A DNA stretch of 64,000 nt from Kitasatospora cinereorecta. Lineage in GTDB: Bacteria; Actinomycetota; Actinomycetes; Streptomycetales; Streptomycetaceae. Positions 40,143 through 48,119 of the stretch are shown in pieces. A program made the position numbers and the translations under genes. The number at the start of each line of letters is the position of its first letter. Positions within the stretch are counted from its first letter, which is position 1. The stretch lies in contig NZ_JAMZDX010000004.1 in the NCBI RefSeq assembly GCF_024172095.1, positions 248,001-312,000 of the forward strand, in the 5' to 3' direction. The notes below the pieces were generated by a model. The model saw only the letters and a program-made list of their open reading frames with translations, was not told the DNA's origin and ran no database searches.

Positions 40143-40514
40143 GTGGCCACCACCCTCGCGTACGGCTTCTCCACCGTTCTCGACCTGCTCGTCCTCTTCA
40201 TCGGCGCGCGCTTCCTGCTGGTCCCGCGCGCTGCGGCCGCCGGATACGGCGTCCCGGCCGCGCCGAACGGCGACCCCGCCTACCTCACCGTGAAAGGCGT
40301 GCGCGACCTCGCCTCCGGCGTGATCGGCCTCGCCCTGCTGGTCGCGGTCGGACTCCGGGCCGAGGCCTGGTACATGCTGGCGGTGGCCCTGGTGCCGCTG
40401 GGCGACACCGTTGTCGTGCTGCGGAACGGCGGCACCCGGGCCGCCGCGTTCGGCATCCACTTCGCCACCGCGGTGCTCGTCCTCGCGGACGCCGCTTTCC
40501 TCTTCACCTTCTGA
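40143..40514 (+). CDS. DUF4267 family membrane protein
   Basis: A 123-residue membrane protein of the DUF4267 family: STVLDLLVLFIGARFLLVPRAAAAGYGVPA, then the typical TVKGVRDLASGVIGLALLVAVGLRAEAWYMLAVALVPLGDTVVVLRNGG, and a final helix FGIHFATAVLVLADAAFLF. Four hydrophobic segments are visible. Function is unknown. GTG start at 40143, 6 bp after the DUF2871 stop, so it is co-expressed. A 12-bp hairpin follows. Confidence 0.88.
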   Translation: MATTLAYGFSTVLDLLVLFIGARFLLVPRAAAAGYGVPAAPNGDPAYLTVKGVRDLASGVIGLALLVAVGLRAEAWYMLAVALVPLGDTVVVLRNGGTRAAAFGIHFATAVLVLADAAFLFTF

Positions 40515-40532
40515 CCTCCGGAAAAACGCAGC

Positions 40533-40560
40533 GGCCCTGCGGGAGGAATCCCGCAGGGCC
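40533..40560. terminator. Bidirectional terminator between DUF4267 and MMPL genes
   Basis: GGCCCTGCGGGA (40533-40544) and TCCCGCAGGGCC (40549-40560) form a 12-bp stem with a GGAA tetraloop, between convergent stops at 40514 and 40585. Confidence 0.82.
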
Positions 40561-40584
40561 ACTGCCTCTTTCCGACCGGTGCCG

Positions 40585-42837
40585 CTAGGCGACGGTGGCC
40601 GCGGGCCGGGGCTGCTCGGGCAGTTCGGGCAGTTCGGGCCGGTCCGCGGGCAGGTAGAACTCGGTGTGCCCCTCCACGTGCAGCTGCGGCAGGCGGCGGT
40701 CCAGCCAAGCCGGCAGCCACCAGTTGCCCCGGCCGAGCAGGTGCATCACGGCGGGCACCAACAGCAGCCGCACCAGCGTGGCGTCGATCAGGATCGCCGA
40801 GCCCATCCCGACCCCGATCACCTTGATCGGCAGGTCCGGTGACGGCACGAAGGCGGCGAACACCGCCACCATGATGGCCGCCGCCGCGGTGATCACCCGC
40901 GCGGTGCCGGCCAGGCCGCCGACGATCGACTCGGCGTTGTCACCGGTGCGCAGCCACGCCTCGCGCATCCGGCTGACCAGGAACACCTCGTAGTCCATCG
41001 AGAGTCCGAACAGCACGGCGAAGGTCAGCACCGGCACGAACGCGGGCAACGGGGTCGGGTTGTCGATGCCGATCAGCTTCCCGGCCCAACCGCCCTCCAG
41101 TACCAGGGCGACCACACCGTACGAGGCGCCGACCGAGAGCAGGTTCATCACGGCCGCCTTCAGGGCGACGGCCAGGCTGCGGAAGGCGACGACCAGCAGC
41201 AGCATCGACACCGTCACCACGCCGCCGACCAGCAGCGGGATCCGGCGGGAGATGTTCGCGGTGCTGTCGATCGCGGCCGCGGTCGCCCCGCCGACGTGCA
41301 CCCGTACGCCCGTCCCGGCCACCTCGGGCAGCACGTGGTCGCGCAGCTCGCGCACCAGCTTCCCGGTCGCGGAGCTCTGCGGGCCGCTGTCGGGGACGAC
41401 CGTCAGCAGGACCGCGCGGCCGTCCGCGCTCGGCACCGGCGGCGTCACCGCCACCACGTGGGCGACCTTGCCCAGCGCCGCCGGCAGACCGGCCACCGCG
41501 TCCGGGCCGGTGCCGGGCGCCAGCTCCGCCACCAGCAGCAGCGGACCGTTGCTGCCCGGCCCGAACCCGGCCGCCACGGTGTCGTACGCCTGCCGGTTGG
41601 ACCGTCCCGCCGGGTCGTTGCCCGCGTCGGGGAAGCCGAACCGCACGCCGAGGAACGGCGCCGCCAGCGCCACCAGGACGGCCACGCCGGCCACCGCGCC
41701 GAGCACCCGGTACCGCTCCACCAGCCGGCTCCAGCGCAGCCAGCCCGCGCCGACCGCGACACCCGCGTCCGGGCGGCGCCGGGGCAGCGGCAGCCGCAGC
41801 CGCTCGATGTGCCGGCCGAGCCAGCCGAGCATCGCCGGGAACAGCGTCGCCGAGGCGGCGAGGACGATCAGCACGGACAGGACCGCGGAGACGGCCGCGC
41901 CGCGCATGAACGACAGGCCCATCGCGAACAGTCCGAGCATGCTGACCACCACGGTCAGGCCGGCCACCACCACGGCCCGGCCGGCCGTGTCCAGTGCCGC
42001 CACCGTCGCGGCCTCGGGCTCCAGGCCCTCGCTGCGCCACTCCCGGTACCGGGTGACCAGCAGCAGCGCGTAGTCGATGCCCACGCCGATGCCGAGCATC
42101 GCGGCCAGCGACGTCGACCAGTCCGGCACCGGCATGACCGCGGCCAGCACCGGCAGCAGCAGGCTGCTGACCGCCAGCGCGCCGAGCGCGGTCAGCAGCG
42201 GCAGGCCCGCGGCCACCACGGACCCGAAGGTGACCACCAGGATGAGCGCCGCGGCGGCCATGCCGATGCCCTCGGAGCCGATCGCGCCCTGCTCCGCCTG
42301 CTGGACGGTCATCCCGCCGAGGTGGATCTCCAGCCCGCCGTGGGCCCCACCCGCGAGGTCGAGCAGCCGCTTGGTGTCGTCCTTGGGCATGTCGGGGGCG
42401 TTGGCGACGTCCAGGTGCAGCTGGCCCATGGCCGTCTTCCCGTCCGGCGACACCTTGCCGCGCGGCCCGTACGGGTCGTCCACGGCCGCCACGTGCGGGA
42501 CCTGCGCCATCCGGCCGATGATGCCCTGCACCTCGGCGCGGGCCGCGTCCCCGGCCACCCCGCCCTCGGCGTGCACCACCACGCCGATCGACTCGCCGCC
42601 CAGGCCCGGGAAGTCACGGGCCAGCAACTCCTGCGCCTGCTTGGAGTCCGATCCCGGCGCGCTGTAGTCGGCGCTGTACTTGCCGCCGAGGCCCGCCGAC
42701 AGGCCGAACGCCACGCCGATGGCCAGCAGCCACAGCAGCACCGTTCGGCCCCGGTGCCGGAAGCTCCAGCCGGCTATTCGTCCCAGCGGTCCCGGCCGCT
42801 GGAGCCCGGCGGGCGGACCGCTCGGTGTCTGGGGCAT
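40585..42837 (-). CDS. MMPL/RND family transporter (second copy)
   Basis: A 750-residue RND-type exporter. It has the anchor WSFRHRGRTVLLWLLAIGVAFGLSAGLGG, the conserved GIGVGIDYALLLVTRYREW in the first helix bundle, FGLSMDYEVFLVSRMREAW in the second, and RGNWWLPAWLDRRLPQLHVEG at the end. It is related in sequence and end structure to the MMPL at 32537. The divergent TetR gene at 42970 likely controls it through a dyad at 42870-42887. The ATG at 42837 has GGAGGAC four bases upstream. Substrate unknown. Confidence 0.93.
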   Translation of the reverse strand: MPQTPSGPPAGLQRPGPLGRIAGWSFRHRGRTVLLWLLAIGVAFGLSAGLGGKYSADYSAPGSDSKQAQELLARDFPGLGGESIGVVVHAEGGVAGDAARAEVQGIIGRMAQVPHVAAVDDPYGPRGKVSPDGKTAMGQLHLDVANAPDMPKDDTKRLLDLAGGAHGGLEIHLGGMTVQQAEQGAIGSEGIGMAAAALILVVTFGSVVAAGLPLLTALGALAVSSLLLPVLAAVMPVPDWSTSLAAMLGIGVGIDYALLLVTRYREWRSEGLEPEAATVAALDTAGRAVVVAGLTVVVSMLGLFAMGLSFMRGAAVSAVLSVLIVLAASATLFPAMLGWLGRHIERLRLPLPRRRPDAGVAVGAGWLRWSRLVERYRVLGAVAGVAVLVALAAPFLGVRFGFPDAGNDPAGRSNRQAYDTVAAGFGPGSNGPLLLVAELAPGTGPDAVAGLPAALGKVAHVVAVTPPVPSADGRAVLLTVVPDSGPQSSATGKLVRELRDHVLPEVAGTGVRVHVGGATAAAIDSTANISRRIPLLVGGVVTVSMLLLVVAFRSLAVALKAAVMNLLSVGASYGVVALVLEGGWAGKLIGIDNPTPLPAFVPVLTFAVLFGLSMDYEVFLVSRMREAWLRTGDNAESIVGGLAGTARVITAAAAIMVAVFAAFVPSPDLPIKVIGVGMGSAILIDATLVRLLLVPAVMHLLGRGNWWLPAWLDRRLPQLHVEGHTEFYLPADRPELPELPEQPRPAATVA

Positions 42838-42869
42838 GACGTCCTCCGAGAAAAGCGTGAAGCCTCGTA

Positions 42870-42887
42870 ACGCTGATAATGGAGCGT
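42870..42887. promoter_or_regulatory. ACGCT-N8-AGCGT dyad between MMPL and TetR
   Basis: An inverted repeat ACGCT (42870-42874) and AGCGT (42883-42887) flanks GATAATGG, within a pair of CGTAACG direct repeats. It sits in the 132-bp divergent promoter region, 33 bp upstream of the MMPL start. Confidence 0.6.
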
Positions 42888-42969
42888 AACGTAGCCCTCG
42901 ACGGGTACACACTGTCAAAACGACCCGACAACGATGTGGCGCGGCTCACCGCGGACGGACGGAGGAACG

Positions 42970-43689
42970 ATGGCGGCAGAGGCGACCCGGAAAGCGCCGG
43001 CGAGGACCGCGGCAGGCGGCGGCACCCCCACCGCGGGCGCCACGGGCACCGCGCCCACCCGGCGCGAACGCGCCCGCGCGGCCACCGTCGAGGAGATCAA
43101 GAACGCCGCCCTCGACCTGATCCGCGACCACGGCAGCGCCAACCTCCGCTTCACCGACATCGCCCGCACCCTCGGCCTCACCCCACCCGCCCTCTACCGC
43201 TACTTCGCCGACCGCGACGAACTCCTCACCGCCCTCGTCACCGACTCCTACGACAGCCTCTCCGACGCCCTCGACGCCACCCGCGGCACCGTCCCCGCCG
43301 ACGACCTCGACGCCCGCTTCCTCGCCACCTGCGGCGCCTACCGCAGCTGGGCCCAGGACAGCCCCGAGCGCTTCGCCCTCATCTTCGGCAGCCCCGTCCC
43401 CGGCTACGCCGCCCCGCCCGACGGCCCCACCGCCGTGGCCGGCCGCCGCGCCATGGACCACGTCCTCGAACTCCTCGCCGACACCGCCACCGCCGGCCGC
43501 CTCGGCCACCCCCTCGTCCCCGACACCGAGCAGGCCACCATCCTCGCCTGGGCCACCGTCCACGGCTTCGTCACCCTCGAAGCCCACGGCCACCTCCACG
43601 CCCTCGACCCCGCCACCCGCGACCACCTCTTCACCACCCAGGCCCGCCTCGCCGCCCGCACCGCCGGCCTCACCCCCGCGAGTCCCTGA
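42970..43689 (+). CDS. TetR family transcriptional regulator
   Basis: A 239-residue TetR-type repressor. A ~40-residue Ala/Thr/Gly-rich leader precedes the HTH RARAATVEEIKNAALDLIRDHGSANLRFTDIARTLGLTPPALYRYFADRDELLTALV (residues ~38-90). The C-terminal helices include GAYRSWAQDSPERFALIFGSPVPGY, typical of a TetR_C domain class. ATG at 42970 has GGAGGAACG upstream. It is divergent from the MMPL exporter and probably represses it. Confidence 0.9.
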   Translation: MAAEATRKAPARTAAGGGTPTAGATGTAPTRRERARAATVEEIKNAALDLIRDHGSANLRFTDIARTLGLTPPALYRYFADRDELLTALVTDSYDSLSDALDATRGTVPADDLDARFLATCGAYRSWAQDSPERFALIFGSPVPGYAAPPDGPTAVAGRRAMDHVLELLADTATAGRLGHPLVPDTEQATILAWATVHGFVTLEAHGHLHALDPATRDHLFTTQARLAARTAGLTPASP

Positions 43690-44081
43690 CCCGGCGGTCG
43701 GATCCCGGCCCCCGGGTCCCGTCCTCCCGTTCCGCAGCATGCGCTCGTGAGACTCCGTCAGGCGAGTCCGGTAACGCTTCGTGAGGCTGACGCCGCCGCC
43801 GTGACGCACTGTCGAACAGCCCGCCCGGCTCCACGCCGGGGTGTTGCGTTCGCCCTCGAGGCGGCGCACGGTGGAGGTGAAGGGCCTGACCCGAACGGCC
43901 CTGAGCAGCACGGGCCCGAGTTCGCGGGACCCGGCACACGACCCGGCTGGTGCGGCCTCCAGGCGTGGCGTCCTCGTGACGCGACGCGGCGCCCGCATGC
44001 CCGGACGGCGGCGCCGGGCCCGGCGGCCCCGGCGTCCGAGCCGCCCACCACAGAACAGACCCAGCAGAAAGGAGCCCGGCC
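43690..44081. other. 392-bp region without a supported gene
   Basis: No ORF here has convincing features on either strand. The region lies between the TetR stop and the M23-type gene. It contains the 17-bp repeat copy CTGACCCGAACGGCCCT at 43886-43902. Its right end provides the ribosome binding site AAAGGAG for the M23 gene. No clear promoter is seen. Confidence 0.5.
43886..43902 (+). repeat. 17-bp direct repeat, left copy
   Basis: CTGACCCGAACGGCCCT at 43886-43902 is repeated exactly at 46419-46435 in direct orientation, 2.5 kb apart. The two copies bracket the M23, nuclease-like and helical-protein genes. Matches of this length occasionally arise by chance in DNA this GC-rich. Confidence 0.6.
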
Positions 44082-44726
44082 ATGGGCCTGCAGCCTTTCC
44101 CAGGAGCAGGGTTCTTCCATGACGGACAGGTCAGTCCGATCATCACGGCGATGGGGCAGCGACTCGTCGCGGAGGGGTGCAGTCACTACCAGGTCGGCCC
44201 CGGTCCCTCGTGGGGCGGCGCCGACAAGGCGTCCTACGCCGCGTGGCAGCAGAAGCTCGGCTTCTCCGGCGGCGACGCCGACGGCATCCCGGGGCAGACG
44301 TCCTGGGACCGCCTCCAGGTCCCGTCACCCAACGGCGACAACGGCAGTCGCGCCTCCTCCCCCGTCCCCGACCACGGCATCACCACCGGCTACCACGTCC
44401 CGGGCTCGCACTGGAGCCTCGGCTACCACACCGGCGCCGACTACGCGGCCGACGAGGGCACGCCGTGCGTCGCGGTGCTCAACGGTTCGATCAGCCGGGC
44501 GGACGACGACCCGAGCTTCGGCCACTACCTGGTGCTTCGCGTCGACGGCTCCGACTTCTGGTACTGCCACCTCTCGGAGCGGCTGGTCGGCGCGGGCGCC
44601 GGTGTCGGCGCAGGGCAGGAGATCGGCCGGGTCGGTCAGACCGGCAACGCGACCGGCCCCCACCTGCACTTCGAGAAGCGCCCCGCCGGCGGCGGCTTCG
44701 GAAGCGACGTCAGCCCGGACTGGTGA
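44082..44726 (+). CDS. M23 family metallopeptidase with peptidoglycan-binding-like N-terminus, no signal peptide
   Basis: A 214-residue protein. Residues ~1-80 resemble the peptidoglycan-binding-like domain seen in phage and Streptomyces lytic enzymes (PFPGAGFFHDGQVSPIITAMGQRLVAEGC, WGGADKASYAAWQQKLGFSGGDADGIPGQTSW). Residues ~100-205 are an M23 endopeptidase with zinc ligands GYHTGADYA (His116, Asp120), YCHLS, and GPHLHFEKR (His196). Such enzymes cut peptide cross-bridges in peptidoglycan. No signal peptide or membrane anchor is present, so export must differ from the usual route, as for phage endolysins. The ATG follows AAAGGAG by seven bases. It converges on the nuclease-like gene, 7 bp between stops. 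Confidence 0.87.
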   Translation: MGLQPFPGAGFFHDGQVSPIITAMGQRLVAEGCSHYQVGPGPSWGGADKASYAAWQQKLGFSGGDADGIPGQTSWDRLQVPSPNGDNGSRASSPVPDHGITTGYHVPGSHWSLGYHTGADYAADEGTPCVAVLNGSISRADDDPSFGHYLVLRVDGSDFWYCHLSERLVGAGAGVGAGQEIGRVGQTGNATGPHLHFEKRPAGGGFGSDVSPDW

Positions 44727-44733
44727 AGCACGC

Positions 44734-45537
44734 TCAGCCGTCGGCGAGGGTGACACCTCCGTCCGCGCCGACGGCGTAGACCTCGATGCCGAGCCGTTCC
44801 CGCACCCGCAGCGGCACCCGGAGCGCGGCCCGCACACCCTCGGACGGCACGACCAGCGCGTAGCGCACGTCCGCCGACTCCGCCGTCATGCGTCGAAGCA
44901 ACTGCCCGTAGGCGATGTCGGCGTCGATGCCCGGCTCGCTGGTCCGCCCCTTGGCCTCGGCGACCAGCCGCCGGCCATCGCGCTCGGCCTCGAGGTCGGT
45001 GTACGGGTCGGTGGGCGCGACGATGCGCCAGCCGTCGCCGGTGAGGTGGGTGCGGAAGGCGTGGACGACGCGGTCCTCGTCGCTCGACCAGCTCGGCCAG
45101 GTCTCCAGGACGGGTGCCAGCCGTGCGGCGACGGCCGCCAGGTCCGCGGTTCGGTCGCGCCGGCGCAGGCGCCCCCTGGCGTCCGCGTCCAGGTCTGCGG
45201 GGCGGACGACCGCCAGCCGCAGTCCGTGCCGCGGGATCTCGGCCTCCCGGCGGGCGTCGTACAGCGCCCGCTGCTCGCCGCGATGCACTCCGCTGACGGT
45301 CGTCCGCTCCGGCTTGTCGAAGAAGGCGACCGGCTCGTCGTGCTGCCGTTCGCGGTACTCCACCACGAGCCTGCGGCCGGGCCAGTAGCCGTCGACCGGC
45401 AGCCGGGCCCGGCGGCCGTTCGTTCCCGGGTCGCCGCGCAGCCAGTCGAACCGGTGCTGTCGTGACGCCCGCTCATCCAGGTACTCGTCGCACAGGTCGA
45501 GGACGTACGCCTCGTCACTTTCCGCTCTGGCGTCCAT
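44734..45537 (-). CDS. Two-part putative nuclease (restriction-endonuclease-like fold)
   Basis: A 267-residue protein I know only by pattern. The C-terminal half has WRIVAPTDPYTDLEAERDGRRLVAEAKGRT, i.e. Asp181 ... Glu194-x-Lys196, the catalytic signature of PD-(D/E)xK nucleases. The N-terminal half (GRRARLPVDGYWPGRRLVVEYRERQH, then FFDKPERTTVSGVHRGEQRALYDARRE) resembles a degenerate VSR/DUF559-type module with Asp49 and Glu60. So it may be a DNA or RNA nuclease with two related folds, possibly in defence or repair; not tested. The ATG at 45537 is used. It is convergent with the M23 gene and divergent from the helical protein at 45628. Confidence 0.65.
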   Translation of the reverse strand: MDARAESDEAYVLDLCDEYLDERASRQHRFDWLRGDPGTNGRRARLPVDGYWPGRRLVVEYRERQHDEPVAFFDKPERTTVSGVHRGEQRALYDARREAEIPRHGLRLAVVRPADLDADARGRLRRRDRTADLAAVAARLAPVLETWPSWSSDEDRVVHAFRTHLTGDGWRIVAPTDPYTDLEAERDGRRLVAEAKGRTSEPGIDADIAYGQLLRRMTAESADVRYALVVPSEGVRAALRVPLRVRERLGIEVYAVGADGGVTLADG

Positions 45538-45627
45538 GGCACGGGATCCTGCCATCCCGCCCGCGGTTCGGTGGCGCGCGGTCGGAATTCGCTCGCACCG
45601 GTGCCCAGCGGCGGCGACACTCGGCCG

Positions 45628-46422
45628 GTGCGCACTTCCTCACCGCCGGCCGGCCCGTACGGCCCGGACCCGGTTCCGGATCCCCGCAGCTGTGACCTCG
45701 CCCCCGACTTTGCCGGCATGGAGGAGTTGGTGGGCGGACTGGTGCTGCCGGCCCACGCAGCCGCGGAGGTCGTGAGCGCGTTGGAGACCGCGCGTGAGCT
45801 CGTACGGCACTCCTACTACCGCTTCGAGTTCGCGACCGTCGCGGTGGCGCACGCGCAGCTCGCTCTGGAGCGCGCGCTCGCCCTGCGGCTGGGCGCGGCC
45901 GGTACGGTCCGGGAGCTGATCGACCGCGCGGTGGGCGAAGGTCTCCTCCCGGCCGATCCGGCCGCCCGGCTCGAACCCGGCTGCCGGGTCGCCGGGTTGC
46001 TGACCCGGGGCGAAGTGACGAGTGCGGCTGTCCTGCCGCTGCGCGCGGTCGCCCTGGTCGGCGCGGTCTTCGAGGCCGTTGGCCTGCTCCTCCCCGCGCC
46101 GCCCGACGCCGGGGCGGACTCCGACGAGTCGCTCGCCCGGCGGTGGGAGGAGCACTGCCGCGCGCCGTACCCGTCGAGCTTCCGGGGTGTCGACGTCGCG
46201 GGGGTGGAGCTGATCCTCCTCGACGCGGACCTGGCGGCCGTGACGCTGTGCGAACTGAGGGGAGAGCTCGACGACGACCGCATCGCCGTCCTGTGGCGCT
46301 GCATCGACGCCCTCGACCGGGCCGTTCCCGCGATCCCCGAGGCGTACTGCGCCGCGTACTTCGCCCGGTGGCGGACGACGGCGTGGCTGATCGCGAGGCG
46401 CTACGTTCCTGCCGCGATCTGA
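45628..46422 (+). CDS. Unrecognised helical protein (possibly HEPN-like)
   Basis: A ~264-residue all-helical protein. The segment ARELVRHSYYRFEFATVAVAHAQLALERALALRLGAAGTVRELIDRAVGEGLL recalls the HEPN class of helical domains often found in RNases and toxin-antitoxin or abortive-infection systems, but the canonical R-x4-6-H motif is not clear. Hence the call is tentative. GTG at 45628 is chosen; an ATG at 45718 is the alternative. It is divergent from the nuclease-like gene 90 bp away and ends within the right copy of the 17-bp repeat. Confidence 0.5.
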   Translation: MRTSSPPAGPYGPDPVPDPRSCDLAPDFAGMEELVGGLVLPAHAAAEVVSALETARELVRHSYYRFEFATVAVAHAQLALERALALRLGAAGTVRELIDRAVGEGLLPADPAARLEPGCRVAGLLTRGEVTSAAVLPLRAVALVGAVFEAVGLLLPAPPDAGADSDESLARRWEEHCRAPYPSSFRGVDVAGVELILLDADLAAVTLCELRGELDDDRIAVLWRCIDALDRAVPAIPEAYCAAYFARWRTTAWLIARRYVPAAI

Positions 46423-46435
46423 CCCGAACGGCCCT
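46419..46435 (+). repeat. 17-bp direct repeat, right copy
   Basis: CTGACCCGAACGGCCCT, identical to 43886-43902. It overlaps the stop codon of the helical protein (46420-46422) and the final base of the convergent MerR stop codon (46435). Confidence 0.6.
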
Positions 46436-47163
46436 CAGGGTGCCGGAGCGAGGACCGCGCCGAGCGCGACAGTGCCGTCGAGGAGGGCCTTCGAGCGGGC
46501 GGTGGCGGCGGCGTCCCGGGCGGCGAGTGCGGTGGCGAGTTGATCGGTACGGCGGGCGCGGCGCAGCTCGGGCATGAGGGCGCGGAGCGGTGCGATGCGG
46601 TAGCCGGCCTGCCGCAGCTGGTGGACGATCCGGGCGTCGCGCACCTGGGCGGGGGTGTAGCGCCGGGCGCCGCGGTCCGGGTCACGGTCGGGGACGGCGA
46701 GGCCTTCGGTGTCCCAGTGGCGCAGGGTGGAGGGGCGGACGCCGAGGGCGGTGGCGAGTTCGGTGACGGTCATCGCGTCGGCGGCGCGGACGTCGGTGAT
46801 CGGTTCGGCGGAGATGGCCGCGGCGGCATCCTGGGCGTGCCGCAGGTCGGTGCGTTCGGTGTGGAGACGGGCGTGGGCCGCGTCGAGGAGGTGCAGCACC
46901 TCGTCGGAGGCGGGGTAGTGGTGGGCGGCCCGGACGATCCGCTTGGCTTCGACCGGGCCGACACCGGCGGCGAGGGCGCGGTACGCGAGGGCCGACCGCA
47001 GGTGGAGTTCGGTGTAGGTGCGGTAGCCGGTGCCGGTGCGTCCGGCCGGTGGCAGGACGCCGTCCCGTTCGAGGTTGCGGATCTGCTGCGCCGAGTACCC
47101 GGTGCGCCGCGCGATCTCGGCGGTACGGAGGCCGCTGGTTCCGGCTGATTTGAGACGTACCAT
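46435..47163 (-). CDS. Double-domain MerR regulator (TioE-like)
   Basis: A 242-residue regulator with two MerR HTH domains. The first (residues ~10-80) is GLRTAEIARRTGYSAQQIRNLERDGVLPPAGRTGTGYRTYTELHLRSALAYRALA; the second (~128-195) is MTVTELATALGVRPSTLRHWDTEGLAVPDRDPDRGARRYTPAQVRDARIVHQLRQAGYR. Such two-domain MerR proteins are known in actinobacteria as the TioE family. The ATG at 47163 has GGAGGG nine bases upstream. The divergent DUF6194 gene 62 bp away is a plausible target. No metal-binding cysteines are apparent. Confidence 0.9.
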   Translation of the reverse strand: MVRLKSAGTSGLRTAEIARRTGYSAQQIRNLERDGVLPPAGRTGTGYRTYTELHLRSALAYRALAAGVGPVEAKRIVRAAHHYPASDEVLHLLDAAHARLHTERTDLRHAQDAAAAISAEPITDVRAADAMTVTELATALGVRPSTLRHWDTEGLAVPDRDPDRGARRYTPAQVRDARIVHQLRQAGYRIAPLRALMPELRRARRTDQLATALAARDAAATARSKALLDGTVALGAVLAPAP

Positions 47164-47225
47164 GCCGAATCGCCCTCCACTGCGGGTCAAGTCTCCACAA
47201 GCACGTGAATGCCACGCTGGAGCAT

Positions 47226-47678
47226 ATGACCATGGACGAGATCATCAGCTTCGTGGACGGCCTCGGCGGCGTCCTGACCCTGCGGCCGGCGCCCGGGGAC
47301 GGTTCGCCGGAGATCAGCTGGGGCGACGCCTTCTTCTACTTCGCGCCCGACGGCGCCGCTCCCGCCTCGGCCCAGCCGTTCGCGACGCTGGTCACCAAGG
47401 ACTACCCGGGCGACGAGGCCTCCCGGCTCGACCGGCCGGACGCGTTCCGGGTGAACGTGGCCGCCGGGAAGGGGGAGTTCGCCCGCTGGACCGGGCACGG
47501 CCCGCTGGATCCGGGCGCCGAGGACGCCGTGATCGCCCACCCGGTGTACGGGGCTCTCGGGTGGCTGGCGGTGGTGAACCCGGGCCCGCGTACCGACACG
47601 GCGGTCCGCGAATTGCTGCGGACCGCCCACCGGCTCGCCCGCGCCCGGCACGAGCGGCGCGCGGCACCCGGGGCCTGA
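47226..47678 (+). CDS. DUF6194 family protein
   Basis: A ~150-residue protein of the DUF6194 family: TMDEIISFVDGLGGVLTLRPAPGDGSPEISWGDAFFYFAPDG, PFATLVTKDYPGDEASRLDRPDAFRVNVAAGKGEF and IAHPVYGALGWLAVVNPG are typical. Function is unknown. ATG at 47226 or 47232 are both plausible; GGAG (47219-47222) suits the second by spacing. It is divergent from the double-MerR gene. Confidence 0.85.
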   Translation: MTMDEIISFVDGLGGVLTLRPAPGDGSPEISWGDAFFYFAPDGAAPASAQPFATLVTKDYPGDEASRLDRPDAFRVNVAAGKGEFARWTGHGPLDPGAEDAVIAHPVYGALGWLAVVNPGPRTDTAVRELLRTAHRLARARHERRAAPGA

Positions 47679-47708
47679 CGCTCCGCCCCGGGTGCCGCCC
47701 GAGGCAGG

Positions 47709-48053
47709 TCAGGCCGATTCGAGCGACAGGCCGGACTCCACCGGCAGCCCCGCCTCGACCCAGTCCTGGATGCCCTCCCGGTACTTCCGCACGTTGCGGT
47801 AGCCGAGGGCGGTGAGTCGCGCAGCGACCTGCCCACTGTTGCCGCAGGCAGGGTTGGAGCAGTAGGTGACGATCGCCGCGTCGCGGTCGGGCAGCAGGTC
47901 GGCGGCGCGGCTGTCGACCTCACCGGGCGTCAGCGCGAGTGCGCCGGGCAGGTGCTGGTCGGCGTAGTAGTCGCCGCCGAGGGTGTCGAGGACGGTGACG
48001 GCTCCGCCGTCGATCGCCGCCCTGAGTTCGTCGCGGGTGATGAGTGTGGCCAT
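47709..48053 (-). CDS. Rhodanese-like domain protein
   Basis: A 114-residue single-domain rhodanese. MATLITRDELRAAIDGGAVTVLDTLGGDYYADQHLPGALALTPGEVDSRAADLLPDRDAAIVTYCSNPACGNSGQVAARLTALGYRNVRKYREGIQDW gives the whole fold; the active-site loop is YCSNPACGNSG with the catalytic Cys in TYC. Such proteins transfer sulfane sulfur to cyanide or thiols, often in redox or persulfide handling. It is divergent from a TetR gene 37 bp away with two matching dyads, so persulfide or thiol stress regulation is possible (inference). Confidence 0.9.
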   Translation of the reverse strand: MATLITRDELRAAIDGGAVTVLDTLGGDYYADQHLPGALALTPGEVDSRAADLLPDRDAAIVTYCSNPACGNSGQVAARLTALGYRNVRKYREGIQDWVEAGLPVESGLSLESA

Positions 48054-48073
48054 GCTGGCGCCTCCCTGGGAAT

Positions 48074-48119
48074 CGGACTACAGTCCAGATATGAACGAGA
48101 GTAGCGGACCGCAGTCCGG
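48074..48119. promoter_or_regulatory. Twin CGGAC-N-CAGTCC sites in rhodanese/TetR promoter
   Basis: Two 15-bp related dyads, CGGACTACAGTCCAG (48074-48088) and CGGACCGCAGTCCGG (48105-48119), lie 31 bp centre to centre. The first is in the divergent promoter, overlapping the TACAGT -10 box; the second lies inside the first codons of the TetR gene. Confidence 0.7.
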
